Positions 47,709 to 60,420 are shown, counted from the stretch's first letter. The stretch is DNA of 64,000 nucleotides from Albifimbria verrucaria (GCA_020081605.1 JAHREC010000018.1:2418001-2482000); one strand, 5' to 3'. Numbers and translations are program-made. Notes: generated from the sequence alone by a model not told the origin.

Positions 47709-49739
47709 ATGTCTCATCAAGTCGCCGATCCGTCCTTGCTCCCAGTGGAGATCTGGGTTGCGATTAGTTGGCAGACAGATCTGCCGGGTCTAGCAGCTCT
47801 CGCGCGAACTTGCAGAGTGCTAAGACCAACAGCAGAAGAAGTACTTTACAGGAAAGAGATTGAGCTTTCAAATTCTCTGGAAGGGAGAGACTCGACTGTA
47901 CCGCCCTACTTTGGGCAGCCTCCACCAACAACCTGGGTACTTTGAACAAGCTCATCACCAATGGTCACAACCTCTCTCGCGACTATTTAGATATGAATCT
48001 TTACCAGAGAGACGATATTTCATTTTCATGGAATGAATGGGCCGCAAAGACCGGTTCATTAAGTCTCCTGAACATAAGATCTATGGCAGCTTTACATGTA
48101 GCTGCCGCGGCTGGCTTCGATGATGTCGTTGAACAGCTTTTGGACGCTGGTGCCGATATTGAAGCCCGTGCAATAAATGCAGGAAGCTCCAAGCATAAGA
48201 TTCTCCGAGTAGTATCTGGGTCCGCTACGCCATTGGGCCTGGCATTGGGGTGTGCACGGGTGTCGACAGCATTGATTCTGCTGAAAAGAGGCGCAAGCCA
48301 GATAGTCGTATCTGACCGCCAAGGACGTATAGTTTTCACAGCTCTCGGTCTCGCTACCTGTTTGAATCTCACACCGGTTGTGGATGAACTCATAACGCAC
48401 CTTAATGCCGATCTACGTGGGGATTTGTATGACCCCGATCTGCTACCCATTCACTACGCTGTAATGTGCGAACCGCCAGCGATAGAGAGTCTCCAACTGT
48501 TGGCGAGTGTAGGATCAATGGTCGGCTCTCGGCTCTCGGGTCGTCGTCCGGGACTGGAAGAGGGATCAACCATTCTTCACTTGCTTGCATATGTGGCCGA
48601 CGAAACCACAATGATTAAGGCGCTAGAAATTCTTGTAGCAGGAGGTGCCGATATTCATGGGGTGACAGACTCGGGACGCAATCTTCTGCACCACGCTGCG
48701 TACAATGGAAGACCCGTCATGACCAGATACCTTCTTGAGCAGGGGCTCAACGCCAATGCGGCAGTTGGGAGCCCTGATAACAACCTCATAGCCTCTCTGG
48801 CTCGTGGACTTGGCGATTGGGCAAGCTTCTGGCCTGAGAATCGACTGGAAAAGTCTTTCGAATGTGCCGAGTTGCTGGTGAAAGCTAGAGTGCCCGTACG
48901 GCGTGAAGCCGTAGAAACCATCATCCGGGCTGCCGCATATAGAACCGCTTCCTTCTTGCTTCCCAACATAGTCGACCCTCCCGAGGAAGATGGATACTGG
49001 ATACAAGCGCTTTACCGGCTAGTGACGAGGTATGACGTGAGTACGTCTTTCCGTAACATATATATATTCCTTCATGACGAGGCGACGAAACGGGAGACTG
49101 CAAGGAATTATGAGTTGTTAGAATTTCTTGCACGACATTTTCCACCACCCACTAAGTCAGACGTACCCGTAGGATGGAAGGTGATTATCTTGAGTCTACT
49201 TCAATTTGGAGATATCGACAAGTTAGAGGGTATTTGAATACGCCGATGGTAGGCGCATTAAAAATAAATGGCCGCGACGTCCTCTCGAACGTGCTTATCT
49301 TTAGAAAATGTACTCGCGAACCTCACGCCTCTATACTTCACCGCCTCGCAGCGAACGTTCTAGACCCTAGCGCTACAGATTTAGAGGGGAACACCTACAT
49401 TCATCATCTGGTAGGCAACAAGACGATAGGCATAGCTTCATTTAAGCCTATCCTTGAGCTGCTTGTCAAGCAAGGAGTCGACGTCAATAGACGAAACAAG
49501 TCCAGTTGGGTGGCCTTGGAAACTTTGCTGCATGCTGGGCAGAGCTACAACCCCGATGTTGATGTTATAGGGATACTTTGCAGAAAATCCGGCTATTATT
49601 GGCTCATGGCGCCGACAGCACTGTCGTTGATCAGAGTGGCAGAACAGCAACGGAGGTAGTGGGGATTTTGCAAGGTCTCTGTAAGGAGGGCGGTCGTAGC
49701 ACGCAAGATGGAGCCGAGGGTGGTGTTGATGAGAAATAG
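47709..49739 (+). CDS. ankyrin-repeat protein with F-box-like N-terminus (three apparent frameshifts)
   Basis: About 677 aa, no introns. The first 45 residues (LLPVEIWVAISWQTDLPGLA, then RTCRVLRPTAEEVLYRKEI) resemble an F-box, which would link the protein to SCF ubiquitin ligases. Ankyrin-type units follow: MAALHVAAAAGFDDVVEQLL with DAGADIEARA, ATPLGLALGCARVSTALILL, STILHLLAYVADE with LVAGGADIHG, NLLHHAAYNGRPVMTRYLLE and, near the end, LVKQGVDVNRRNKSSW and KIRLLLAHGADSTVVDQSG. Frame breaks: CC 47925-47926, GGG 49228-49230 and GGG 49570-49572. With all three corrected it ends GAEGGVDEK. F-box/ankyrin proteins are highly variable in fungi; the partner is unknown. Confidence 0.82.
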
Positions 49740-52593
49740 CGCCATCATCACCAACCACTGGCCTATTAGTAGTGTTCATGAAAGAGATGATTAGTGCGAA
49801 GGCCCAGGAGAGAGTCTCTTGGCTCATGAATCTGTCAGCCTCACATGTGATGATGACAGACCCAAAGTTACCGTATCCCAAGCGAATTGTTTACGGCTCA
49901 CAAGCAACAGGTAGACACAGCGCCAACAGAGTTGAAGTATGCTATGCCTTGCCTTATAAGGCGCGAGTCTCGCGTCAGTCTATCCACAATGCCAAGAAGC
50001 GCGATCTGCTACATACCACAGCTGCGCGACTGTAAGGAATCCATCTTATCCGGTTAGCTCTGGGAGTAATGCATGCTCACTTAGCATAAATCCCGATAAA
50101 GATAAAGCAGAGAATGAATTCATCTCTAAACTACACACATCTGCATACAATAACCATTCAACTCCTCTGGTTGCTGGTTCGGGAGAGAAGAACGGTTATC
50201 CGCGATGATCTTCCGACGTTCATAAAATTTGTAAAGGATCGATTACAGTGTATGAGTCATCAGTTCTTGAAAACTTGGGAGAAACAATTTTTTGTAATAA
50301 AAAGGAGAAAAAAAGAAAATAGTATCATGTGAGGCAGCAGGTGATGTCAGTCAGCAAGTGATGTGGCTGAAACGAGGACGGTTGTACGCCCAGCCCAGTA
50401 CATCATGCAATTGATGGCAGGTCCTGGCTTCTTCCGAGGTCACGTTTTTTTATTAATGTCGATTTGTGAAGAAGGTGCCACAAAGCCGAAAATAAACCAT
50501 TTGGCTGACGACAAGCCAAACTGATCTGTGCTGTAATCATTTGTATTTTCACACACCAGCGCATCATCCTTCTGGCCTTCGATAAGCGAGCAAGCCAGGC
50601 TTACGGTGAGAACCTTATGCCTCTTGGATGACGATTGTTTCATCCCAAAGGGGAACCATTGCAGAACTGGTCAGTGAGAACTGCCAGTGAGTCAGCCCAG
50701 AATCCCTTGCTGAACTGAGCCGATATATCGAGCGTGCTGCTATTATGGGCACTTGGCATTACCGAGGCATCGGCTGATTTACGTCTACCGGTGTTTCGCC
50801 TCTCTCGCCGATGCCACAAGATGGATGGCCTGCAACATCTACTGAAGCGAGACACTCCCACAGCGCTCATGCATGCAAAGACGCCGAGCAAATGCCGCTT
50901 TGAACGGACCTCAACTGATGGGGCCTGTTATGTTCTCTCAAGTAAATGAATTGGACCAATGTGCATATGATGGTTCATCTGTCAACGTGGTGCGCTTGTG
51001 GTAGGTGCTCAATCAATCCATCCATAGCCCACGTCTCCGCGATCTACAGAGCACCGTACGTACCAAGGACAAGGCCCATGGCTAAACAGGACCTCAGGAC
51101 CTTGGCCTGAACAGACAAGCTTTTGTCCAATTTAATCGGCTTCTCTCCGAATGTCTGATGAAAGCAAATCGCCCGAACATATCCGCCTAATAGCGCGTAC
51201 GCAGCGCCGACAAAGTCGTGGCAAGCGGCAAAACAACCCCAGCTTGTTATTTCGCATCTTGGAGTCCAGACTTGGACCGGACTGGACAAGAGGAAATTAA
51301 CATTGACAATACAACGCCCTAGCTCTCGCCTTGATTGGCGCGAACGATGGTCAAGGCAAGCTCCATTAGCACAGACAATAAGCTTCGGCACAGCAACTTG
51401 CATGCAACGCTTCCCGTCCCACCAACGCCAGCCGTTCCTGCAGAACTTTCAAGGGGGACGCAATGTGAGGATCCACGTGGTCCACCACATCTTGATCTCC
51501 CGTCTGCAAGCTAAGCTTTGCCAGGCCAATAAGCTCGGCGCCCTGGCCAGGGGTGGGAGACCAATTCTTCCACACAGTGGCCAGCCAGACTAGGCAAGTC
51601 ATGCCAAATTGCCAATCAGCACTTCAACTGGTTCACATTGGTGGCTGCAGGGTGGGCATCCTACTGGTCTTCCTTTAAGCGCCTCATTTGTTCGATGGAA
51701 AGCCTTCACCTACCTCCCTGGCGGAATCTCGGTCAGCTCACGACACGTCCCACTGCCCGTCGAGCATCAACCGCGTTCACAAGATGCTCTTGAGCACGGG
51801 GATCCTGGACAATGTAAAACAAACATGGCCCCTCTTCTACCATGCAGGACGGACCACCGTCTTTTCTGCCCTTACTTCTCTAGCGGAACCGCTGCAAGGG
51901 CGGGCGAAGTCTGAGATTGGGGTGTGATGGGCCCGGCAGGGGAGGCAATGGCTCGGTCGACGGTCACTCAGGTGTGTCTAATTGCCGCCAGCGCGCCCCA
52001 GGCATTGCAATCGTGGCCTCGGTCTTGCTGGTACGTACCTCGCCCAGACGGGGGTCTCGTCATTTCGTTTGCGCCGTCCCTAACGTGGGGATTGGTCACG
52101 GCATTGCCAGGGGAGATGAGGTGCAGGGCACGATTGGGTCCATGCCCCGTCCGACCAAAGATGGGTTCCAAGCCCCAGCGTCACATCCCTCGTCAGGGCC
52201 GCTGTGTGGAGATGGATCAGGAGCGAGACCTGGTCGTCCCTATTTTCCCTCATTCTGCCGGCAGCTTGGTGGGTGGATATTGTCCTCACGCCAGCCCGCA
52301 TGTCGCTCCTTTCTCGTCCTTCTTTTGTGCATCGTCAAACCTCTGGTAGTTGCGCGTTGCTTGTCGACGAGCTCATCGTCAGGCGGTCGCCTTTGTCGCT
52401 CTTTACCGTTCGTGCAATCTTTGGTCCACGAACATCACACTCATTTATCAACAACAATAACAACAATCGCCCAGTGCGTCCCACGATCATTACCCGAGAA
52501 CTCTCGTTACGCTACGCTCTTGGCATCTAGTCCATTGCTCTATCAATCAATCATTCAGTCATTCGTCGATTATCGTCAACCTCTTCTGTCAAA
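49740..52593. other. intergenic region upstream of the SUN gene
   Basis: 2.85 kb with no recognised gene on either strand. A 226-codon open stretch at 51917-52597 reads Arg/Ser/Pro-rich and overlaps the leader of the next gene, so I do not treat it as coding. The last 250 bp are pyrimidine- and CAACAA-rich, which fits the 5' leader of a well-expressed gene. Confidence 0.5.
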
Positions 52594-54155
52594 ATGAAGT
52601 TCTCCGCCCTCCAGGCCGTCCTGGGGTCGGCCGTCCTCCTCTCGGCCCCTGCTGTTTCCGCCCATCAGCACGATCACGCCAAGCGACACGGCCATCTTAC
52701 TCACTCTCACCAAGCCAAGGATCTCTCTGCTATCGTGACGCGTGGAGGCCAGTGCCAGTTCCCAAGCGACGACCCCAACATGGTTGCTGTTACGCCAAAC
52801 GCGAAGAACGCAGGCTGGGCTATGAGCCCCGACCAGGAATGCAAACCGGGAAGTTGGTGCCCGTTCGCCTGCAAGCCAGGCATGGTTATGGCCCAATGGG
52901 ATCCTGATTCCACATACGACTACCCCTCGTCCATGGTATGTATCGGTATTTTTGCGTCTTTGTATTGCCTTTCATTAACATTCATGTAGAACGGTGGTTT
53001 GTATTGCGACAAGAGTGGCCAAATCAGCAAGCCTTTTCCAAACAAGCCCAATTGTGTCCAGGGCACTGGCACAGTCACAGCCGTCAACAAATGTGGCAGC
53101 AAGATGTCTTGGTGCCAGACTGTTCTTCCAGGAAACGAGGCTATGCTCATTCCCACGCTGGTCCAATCAAGCGCAGTCATCGCAGTGCCTGACCCTAGCT
53201 ACTGGCAATCAACTGCTGCTCAGTAAGTATCTTGGGACATTTGTTCTGGTCGAATGGCGCCACTAACAAGAGCTCAGCTTCTACGTTAACCCTCCCGGCA
53301 CTGGTGAAGAGGGTTGCATTTGGGGTGATGACAAGAGCCCCATTGGTAACTGGAGCCCCTATGTCGCCGGCACCAACACTGATGGCAGCGGTAACACGTT
53401 CGTCAAGATTGGCTGGAACCCTATCTGGGAGGAATCCGGTCTGACTGGTAGCCTCCCGACTTTGGTATCAAAATCGAGTGTCCTGATGGTGGCTGCAACG
53501 GTTTGCCTTGCAGCATCGACCCCAGCAAGGGCTCAGGCTCTGTTCAAAGCGGCCTCTCTGCCAAGGGTGCCGGCGGCTCCAGCTTCTGCGTCGTCACCAT
53601 CTCCAAGGGTAGCAAGGCCAATATTGTCACATACAGCCTAGGATCTGGCTCCGGTTCAGACTCCAACGACTCTGATTCTGGAATGGGCATCAAGAGTCAG
53701 CCTAAGCCTGAGAAGGAGGAGAAGGAGGAGACGACTTCCAGTCCCGAGCCAACGACCACTGCCGCTCCGACAACATCATCCTCGTCAACGACCACCACCA
53801 CGCCTACGCCCACGACCACTTCGTCAAGCATTGAGACAACCACAAGCAGCAGCACGCCTACTCCTACGTCAACCTCGGTCGAGTCAACCCCTCGTCTTCT
53901 TCCGAGAAGAAGAAGAAGACCACCACCACCACCATTAAGGCCAGTCCTAGCTTGCATCCCGGTATCTTCCATGAGAATGCCACTACCACCGCCATTGAAT
54001 CTACACACTCCACAGAATCTCATGAGCCTTCAGAGGTCGATTCTGATGCTGCGCCCACTACTTCTGACAAAGATGGCGCAGCTGGCCGACGTCAAGGCAA
54101 TGCCGCAGTTGCTGGTCTTGTCGTCGCATTCATCGCCGCAGCATGCTTCTTCTAA
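52594..54155 (+). CDS. SUN-family (GH132) cell-wall protein with Ser/Thr tail (two apparent frameshifts)
   Basis: Secreted cell-wall protein related to yeast Sim1/Uth1/Nca3/Sun4, linked to beta-glucan remodelling and septation. About 484 aa in three exons, introns 52936-52989 and 53223-53277. A signal peptide (MKFSALQAVLGSAVLLSAPAV) is followed by a His-rich stretch. The SUN domain holds CQFPSDDPNMVAVTPN, ECKPGSWCPFACKPGMVMAQ, GLYCDKSGQI, FYVNPPGTGEEGCIWGDD, GSGNTFVKIGWNPIW and CPDGGCNGLPCSIDPSKG. A long Ser/Thr/Pro linker, probably O-glycosylated, leads to a hydrophobic end (AAVAGLVVAFIAAACFF) that looks like a GPI-anchor signal. The SUN domain lies N-terminal to the Ser/Thr region, the reverse of the yeast order. 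Frame breaks: CCC 53455-53457 and CCCC 53888-53891. Confidence 0.9.
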
Positions 54156-54930
54156 GTTGCCAGGTCGTCTTCATTAATGACATGATACTCTTTGTGATTT
54201 ACATCGGTTTGAACAACTCTATTTCATAAGACAACAGTCATTTCACAAGTCAATGAGTTCTGCCATACTTTCCCAGCACTCTCATTCTCAGCCAACTGTC
54301 TAGTTGCCACAGGCACTTTAAAAGTTATCATCACTTGCCATCATTGGCATACGCTTTACATGACATCTTCTTCAACAATTTATTTCGACATATTCGCCAG
54401 GCCACCCCGAAGAGGGTGGTTTAATGCCTTCTATATATAGTGCGGTGCTCAGGTACATCCCAGGCATCGCATGGCTTTTGTTGCATTCTGGAGCTCTTGG
54501 GAGTCTACTGCCGCCTGCGGCATGCTTCTTTGTCCTTTCACCATCGATACCCTTTAGCATCAGGGAGGTTTGGAGTTTTTATACTGAATGTTTGCCGAGA
54601 GGCAAATTCACAATGACACGATAGTGTAGCCGATGGGTCAATTCCCAGATACGCCAGCTGCCATTGGATTCTGGCTAGTCAGGCTACGCATCATGTTCTG
54701 TTTATAGTGGATACTCTAAGGAGGAATTATTAGTATATGTTAATTTATGGGGTGATATGTAGTTAGGTAGCATATTTGAATGATCAAATGAATAATTCTC
54801 TCGAGGCCTACTACTTGCATGCTGGTATTGTATTGTCCAAAATGAAATATGGAAGTCATCGTTTGATGCTCCCCATATCTAACGTCGCTCCTCACCTCAT
54901 GCTTGAACCCATCCTGGGACTGCATCTAGA
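54156..54930. other. convergent intergenic region
   Basis: 775 bp between the 3' ends of the SUN and PCI genes. No gene, repeat or RNA seen. Confidence 0.5.
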
Positions 54931-56618
54931 TCAAATCCTTCTTCGTACCTTCGATCTCGAATAGTTTGCCAAACGTTTGGCCAGCCTGCCAACAGAGGAC
55001 TTCCCTTGGCCTTGGCGCCGATAATGGCAAACCTCCTGGCCGTGGGCCACAAAACCGTGCATCAGGCCCTGTTGTACCAATGTAGCCACCATTAACTCGA
55101 CATCGTCTTGCGAAACCTCTGCATTGCCCCAGACAAGACCTTCATTCGGTCGGAGTCGCCGTGGCCCCTGTGAAGGGGGCGCAAGGGTTGAGGTAGCGGT
55201 AGACTGTGTTTCAATCCCTTGCGAGGGTACCCACCCTTCTAGTCGGTGTTGGAGATATAGAGCCGTAGTGTACAAATCGGCAAGGTCCAGGGTTGCGGCT
55301 TTTCTTGATGAGGAGTCGGAGGGCGGCACGTACGTTAGTAGAAAGGTCTTGCGACTCAGAGCCCGCCAGAGCAACGGTCGTAGACGGTGGGTGAGCGATA
55401 ATAAGAGGCCTTTTTCAAACAACCACGTCTCGTGAGTAGCCAAATGGTGCTGGAACTGAACGAAGTCGCCGCTTTTGATAAACTGGCGAAGCGGAGCAAA
55501 GACATTTCTGAGCGGTTGAGCCTCTGGTCGTTGTAATAGTGCCTCAGAGGGAAATCGCCCCAGGAGGAAGTTGCAGGGAATGAGGTAGGTAAGGATGTTT
55601 GTGCGATGGGAAACAAGCTGGCTAGGCGTCTGGAGGTAGGCTTGCTCGAGACAGAGTGCTGATCTTTGGTAGTGAGAGTTGGAAAAGTTGAAGCGGCCGA
55701 GGTAGTAAAGGAACGTGACACGCTGAGCGGCGGGATAGAGCGACAAGGGAGGTGAGATTGTCTCGATGTTGACAAAGATCATCTTAGCCAGATGCGTTCT
55801 TCGACACTACGACGTAGAGTGAGTAACTGCTTCCTGATTCAAGTTGATAGAAGTTGCATTGCCAACTTACAGCAAAGAGCAGCTTCAGCACAAGGTTGGC
55901 AAACATATAAACGCCAACCTTCTTGCCTTCGGGCTTGCTGTATCGGCCGCCAGAGCGGTCCGTCAGACAGGTCGTAAAGATCTTCTGGATGATTTCAGCG
56001 GAGGACTCGGCAATAGACTTGCGATTGTCCTCATCGCCAGTGCGCAGGCGGCGTGTTAGGTCTGGTCGCCGGTGAAGCATCATGGTGAGGCGCGCAAACG
56101 TCTCGGACAGAGACATGCTCGTTCCGAGCAGCATTGAGCCATAGGTAGGGTGTGCAAAGGCTGTAGCACATGAGCTAGATACACGGTCAACCAACTGTCT
56201 ATTGGATGCGATATATGCAGATGTTGTCTGCTCGTTTTGCGGTCGACATTGGGTGAGAGGGAAGAGGATGAGACGTGGGATGAGACTCACTTCAACAGTC
56301 CGCTGAGCAGCTGATGAGCTCCCAGTAGGTCGTCATAATTCACATCCCTCCAAAAGACAAGGTAGTCCTTCATGAAAGCAATCAAGCCGGGCCACACCGT
56401 CGCCTGCCCTCTGGCACGTCATCGTCCTGCGGCAAGCAGACATCGAGGCGCTGCTCTATGCTGTTGTTTTGGCTGAACTGGCTGCGCAGCTCCGCGGCGA
56501 GGTCATGGTACTGCTTCGGCGAGCCGGGCTCGACCTGGAGCCAGGACTTGAGCTCGGTACCGCTCTGCCTGCGCACATACTGGCGTATCTGGGACAGGAA
56601 TTGAGTGACGAGCGACAT
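54931..56618 (-). CDS. PCI-domain protein, Thp1/PCID2/CSN12 family (apparent frameshift)
   Basis: About 510 aa in three exons, introns 56199-56290 and 55807-55870, with consistent splice phases. The N-terminus (MSLVTQFLSQIRQYVRRQSG) is helical. The middle carries KKVGVYMFANLVLKLLFACR and the family block SPPLSLYPAAQRVTFLYYLG, RFNFSNSHYQRSALCLEQAY, ILTYLIPCNFLLGRFPS and LRPLLWRALSRKTFLLTY. A winged-helix end reads DDVELMVATLVQQGLMHGFV. Members are subunits of TREX-2, which couples transcription to mRNA export, or the related CSN12; this sequence alone does not separate the two clearly. The frame breaks at CCC 56407-56409 on the + strand, within the first exon. Confidence 0.85.
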
Positions 56619-57109
56619 GGCCGAGGGGTGAGAAGGAAGAGCAAGGCGGTTTGTGGTGAAGGAAATGTACAGGGTAGTGCAATTGGCTTTGGCGAGGAAT
56701 TAGGTACAAGCACTCGGTCTAGGCCATTGACGTTAACCTGTAGCTTGTACCATATATATAGAGGAGTCAATCTTCGTCTATTCGGGTAATTATGTTCCAA
56801 CTTGGATCTTATAATTATTTATAATAAAGTTGGAGATTGGCGACACTGCGAAAATCTCATCTGAGATGCTACATTCCTGGGGATCGGGGTTTTCTCGACC
56901 AGGTGGTTGGGACAATGTCTTGGTGTACTGACATGACATGCACCACACTCAACCATAATAATACACTTACTTCACTTAGAGCTAGCATGCACGCATAACA
57001 TTGGCAAAATAGATACACTCATGTAAATCGTTAGACATGGTTGCCAAGGATACTATATACAGAGGCCCTCCGTGGCTTTACCAAACCATTAAACTCGCTT
57101 TCAATGACT
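56619..57109. other. intergenic, no gene seen
   Basis: 491 bp holding the PCI gene promoter and the 3' end of the thiolase gene. A/T-rich near 56.8 kb (TTATAATTATTTATAATAAAG). Confidence 0.5.
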
Positions 57110-58469
57110 TTATACAGACTCAACTCTTTGAACGACCAGGGCCGTGGCAGCACCACCACCATTGCAGATGGCGGCAACGCCGTACTCGCCGGGCTTAAGC
57201 TGGTGCAGCAGCGTTGTCAGGATACGAGATCCCGAGCTTCCCAGAGCGTGACCCAGTGAGATGGCGCCTCCAAGAGGGTTCACCTTGGCGCCCTCCAGAC
57301 CGAGGATCTTCTGGTTAGCCAGGATGACGCTGGCGAACGCCTCGTTGAACTCCCAGATGGCGACCTGATCCTTGGTGATTCCTGCACGCTCCAGCGCAAT
57401 AGGTACGGCCTTGGCCGGGGCGACGGGGAAGTCGATGGGCGCCATGGCGGCGTCTGCGTAGCCGCAGATCTTGGCCAGCACGCGGGAGCCGGAACCGTAC
57501 TCTTGCGCAATGGCCTTGCTGCCGAGGACCAGGGCACTGGCTCCGTCGTTGAGGGTAGAGGAGTTGGCGGCAGTAACGGTACCGGTTCCGTCACGCACGA
57601 AAGCCGGCTTCAGTGTGGGGACCTTTTCGAACTTGATGTCCATGAAGCCCTCGTCGGTGTCGATGACTACATCGCCCTTTCTGCCGGACACAGTGACGGG
57701 AGCAATCTCGTCCGCAAACGCCTTCTCGGCCCAGGCCTTCTGAGCGTTCTTGTAAGACTGGATTGCGTACTCGTCTTGTTGTTCCCTGGTGATGTTGTGG
57801 TTCTTGACGGTGTTCTCCGCGCAGTTACCCATGTGGAACTGGTCATACACATCTGTAAGTCCATCCTTGATCAGGCCATCCTCCATCTTGACATGTCCAA
57901 AGGCAGGCATGCCACTGGCGCGGGGTACGTAGTAGGGAACTCGCGACATGTTCTCCATACCACCGGCAATCTGAGCCTCGGCGAGTCCCATTTGGATGTT
58001 CTGCGCGGCAAAGATAACCGACTTGAGACCGGAGGCGCACACCTTGTTGATGGTGATGGCCTCGATAGACTGAGGAAGGCCAGCGAAGACGGCAGCCTGG
58101 CGGGCCGGGGCCTGGCCTACGTTGCCTTGTAGAACATTGCCCATGTAGACATCGCTGATCTTCTCAACGGGGACCTTGGACTTTTCGACAGCCGACTTGA
58201 TGGCGACTGCGCCGAGCTTAGGCGCGGGCACTGAGACGAAAGAGCCATTGAACTGGAAGCTTGTCAGTAAGACGGAAATACGATAGACGGACATAGGATA
58301 GATGCAAGTTAGGACTGACCTTTGCAGTAGGTGTTCGGGCGGCACTCAGGATGTAGGCATCTTGGAGTTCCTTGCGAAGCGCAGCACTGGTAGCGAAGTG
58401 GCGAGCCGACTTCACATGTCTGGCAACCTGGCTAGGCAGCCTAGAGGAGCGGAACTGTGCGATGGGCAT
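57110..58469 (-). CDS. erg10: acetyl-CoA C-acetyltransferase (thiolase), mitochondrial-type leader
   Basis: Condenses two acetyl-CoA to acetoacetyl-CoA, or runs in reverse in ketone/fatty-acid breakdown. 430 aa in two exons, intron 58253-58319, no frame break. The leader [20 protein letters not shown] is rich in Arg, Ser and Ala without acidic residues, a mitochondrial presequence pattern. The catalytic core is complete: the nucleophilic Cys in [30 protein letters not shown], the His in [17 protein letters not shown], and the second Cys in [14 protein letters not shown]. The presequence suggests the mitochondrial isozyme rather than the cytosolic one that feeds sterol synthesis, so the symbol is tentative. 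The start is at 58469; the upstream in-frame extension begins with TTG. Confidence 0.94.
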
Positions 58470-59316
58470 CTTGAGTAGAGGAAAGCGGCCCGGGAAAGTC
58501 GACAATTCGCGAATGATGGATGGAGGGGAATCGGTATAAAGCAGAAAAGAAGAGGAAGAAGCCTGGATGCAGGCCGGCTGTGGAAGAACGGAAGTAGAAG
58601 CTGAGACGGATAGTGGCGGACGAGAGGGTGAAGCTCTCCCGGCTCGGTCTGCCTCGGCTTAATGGAGGTACAATGGCTGGATGTATAGGTGCTCTTACAG
58701 GTGCGCTGAATCAGCACTATGAGGGGATGTCAGTACAAATGCCGAGGTACCTGGCGCAGTGCTCGGGGTTCGGGTTTCATTCATGAGGATTACATGCAGG
58801 TCTGGTAGGCAAAGCCGTGCATTTGTTGACGTTTTCGAATCACTACTCATGAGAAGACCCCAAACCCGCCCTGCATTCATCACAGTGCTACCCTCTTCTT
58901 TACACGACGGCCACCGTGATAGCGATGGCATGTGACGTACGTACAGCGGCGCCAGTCTGCTCCACCGCCGCCGCGTGCGCCGGACCCGGATAACAACGCT
59001 ACGTAGGATCACGTGCACAGGGACCTTTCCCAAGCGCTGTTGATTGGTTGCTGGATCGAGTTTCACCTGATTGGTAGATACTCACCAGGTCTGGCGCCGT
59101 ACAGTCCTCATCGGGTGGCTACGAAGGCGACATTGGCCATTTCTTGACTCTTTCACCTACAATTACTGTACACACCGTCGAACAGACAAACTCGCTTCTC
59201 CTGTTCCTGCTGCGGGAGCTCTCTACATACGTCGACGTTCCTCGAGCTTTCTTGCTAGACCTTTCGCCTCCGCTCCTTTTCTCTTCAAGCTCTTCTCCGA
59301 TCAACCGACCCGCATC
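58470..59316. promoter_or_regulatory. divergent promoter region, thiolase and rad6
   Basis: 847 bp between two diverging starts, with a CACGTG hexamer at about 59010. The stretch before rad6 is CT-rich, as is usual for housekeeping fungal promoters. Confidence 0.5.
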
Positions 59317-59974
59317 ATGTCCACCGCTGCCCGCCGCCGTTTGATGCGCGACTTCAAGGTCAGTATGCGATGAGCTTGGTCTGTTTCATAGATGCTTACG
59401 AGTCTCCAGCGCATGCAGACAGATCCTCCTGCTGGCGTCTCTGCCTCTCCCGTCCCCGATAACGTCATGACATGGTTCGTCGACCCCGCAAGCCGCCGAG
59501 GCTGCCCCTCCGTTGCTGGACCAGGACTCGATGCTCACTCTCACGTTAGGAACGCCGTCATAATTGGACCGGCCGACACACCCTTCGAGGACGGGACTTT
59601 TCGACTGGTGATGCAGTTCGAAGAGCAATACCCCAACAAACCGCCGCAAGTCAAATTCATTAGTCAGATGTTCCACCCCAATGTCTACGCTACGGGCGAG
59701 CTCTGCCTCGACATCTTGCAAAACCGATGGAGCCCTACCTACGACGTTGCCGCAGTCTTGACGAGCATTCAGAGGTATGTGAGAAGTTTGATGGAGGAGG
59801 AGGAGGAGGAGGGGGCGGTGGCGAATCCTTGAGTGCTGACAGCAAGCCAGTTTACTAAACGACCCTAACACCGGATCGCCGGCCAACGTCGAAGCCTCCA
59901 ATCTGTACAAAGACAACCGGAAGGAATATACCAAGCGTGTACGAGAGACCGTGGAGAAGAGCTGGGAGGATTAA
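59317..59974 (+). CDS. rad6: RAD6/UBC2 ubiquitin-conjugating enzyme E2
   Basis: Conjugates ubiquitin to histone H2B, PCNA and N-end-rule substrates with different E3 partners. 151 aa in four exons, introns 59359-59409, 59475-59549 and 59775-59850, no frame break. It opens [20 protein letters not shown], has the HPN motif in [19 protein letters not shown] with the active-site Cys at the usual place, followed by [19 protein letters not shown]. It ends [13 protein letters not shown] without the long acidic tail of the yeast protein, as in other filamentous fungi and animals. Confidence 0.97.
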
Positions 59975-60383
59975 GCATGGACCGAAGGGTGACTGCCACG
60001 CATCTTGAGGGCGTTAGCGGCGACTACTACTGCGATGCGGCAGGATCTACGTCTCGTAGCCAATACATGTCACCGAGGAGAAGTGGAAAGCATGGCAGGG
60101 AGCTTTTGATTTTCGTCAAGGCGTTTGGGCGCGTGGTGTCGGGTTGACTATACCAAGGGTTCCCAAATATATATACAGTATCTCTTCACCAGCAAGTTGT
60201 TCCCCAGTTATTTAGTTGAATGGACAGCATTACGTTCGTCGCAAGTCATTTCAGTAAAATGATGTTTTTGCATTGACATGCGCTACCGCATAATCTTGAC
60301 ATCTTTGACCTGTCGCGTGCTGGTTAGATTAGATCAAGCGGGGTTCGTAAGGCCGACTCGGGGCTCTCGGGTACTAGAAGTGC

Positions 60384-60420
60384 AGGTCGGTAGGTACGGT
60401 GTAGGTAGGTAGGTAAGTAT
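60384..60420. repeat. GTAGGTAGGTAGGT cluster
   Basis: GGTCGGTAGGTACGG followed by GTAGGTAGGTAGGTAAG, the first of two dense AGGTAGGT clusters between rad6 and kinesin. Confidence 0.8.

Noticed and set aside
51917..52597. 226-codon plus-strand open frame upstream of the SUN gene
   Set aside because: Arg/Ser/Pro-rich with no motif, overlaps another open frame and runs into the leader of the real gene.
53697..54023. 108-codon Val/Gly-rich minus-strand frame
   Set aside because: Antisense shadow of the Ser/Thr-rich linker of the SUN-family gene.
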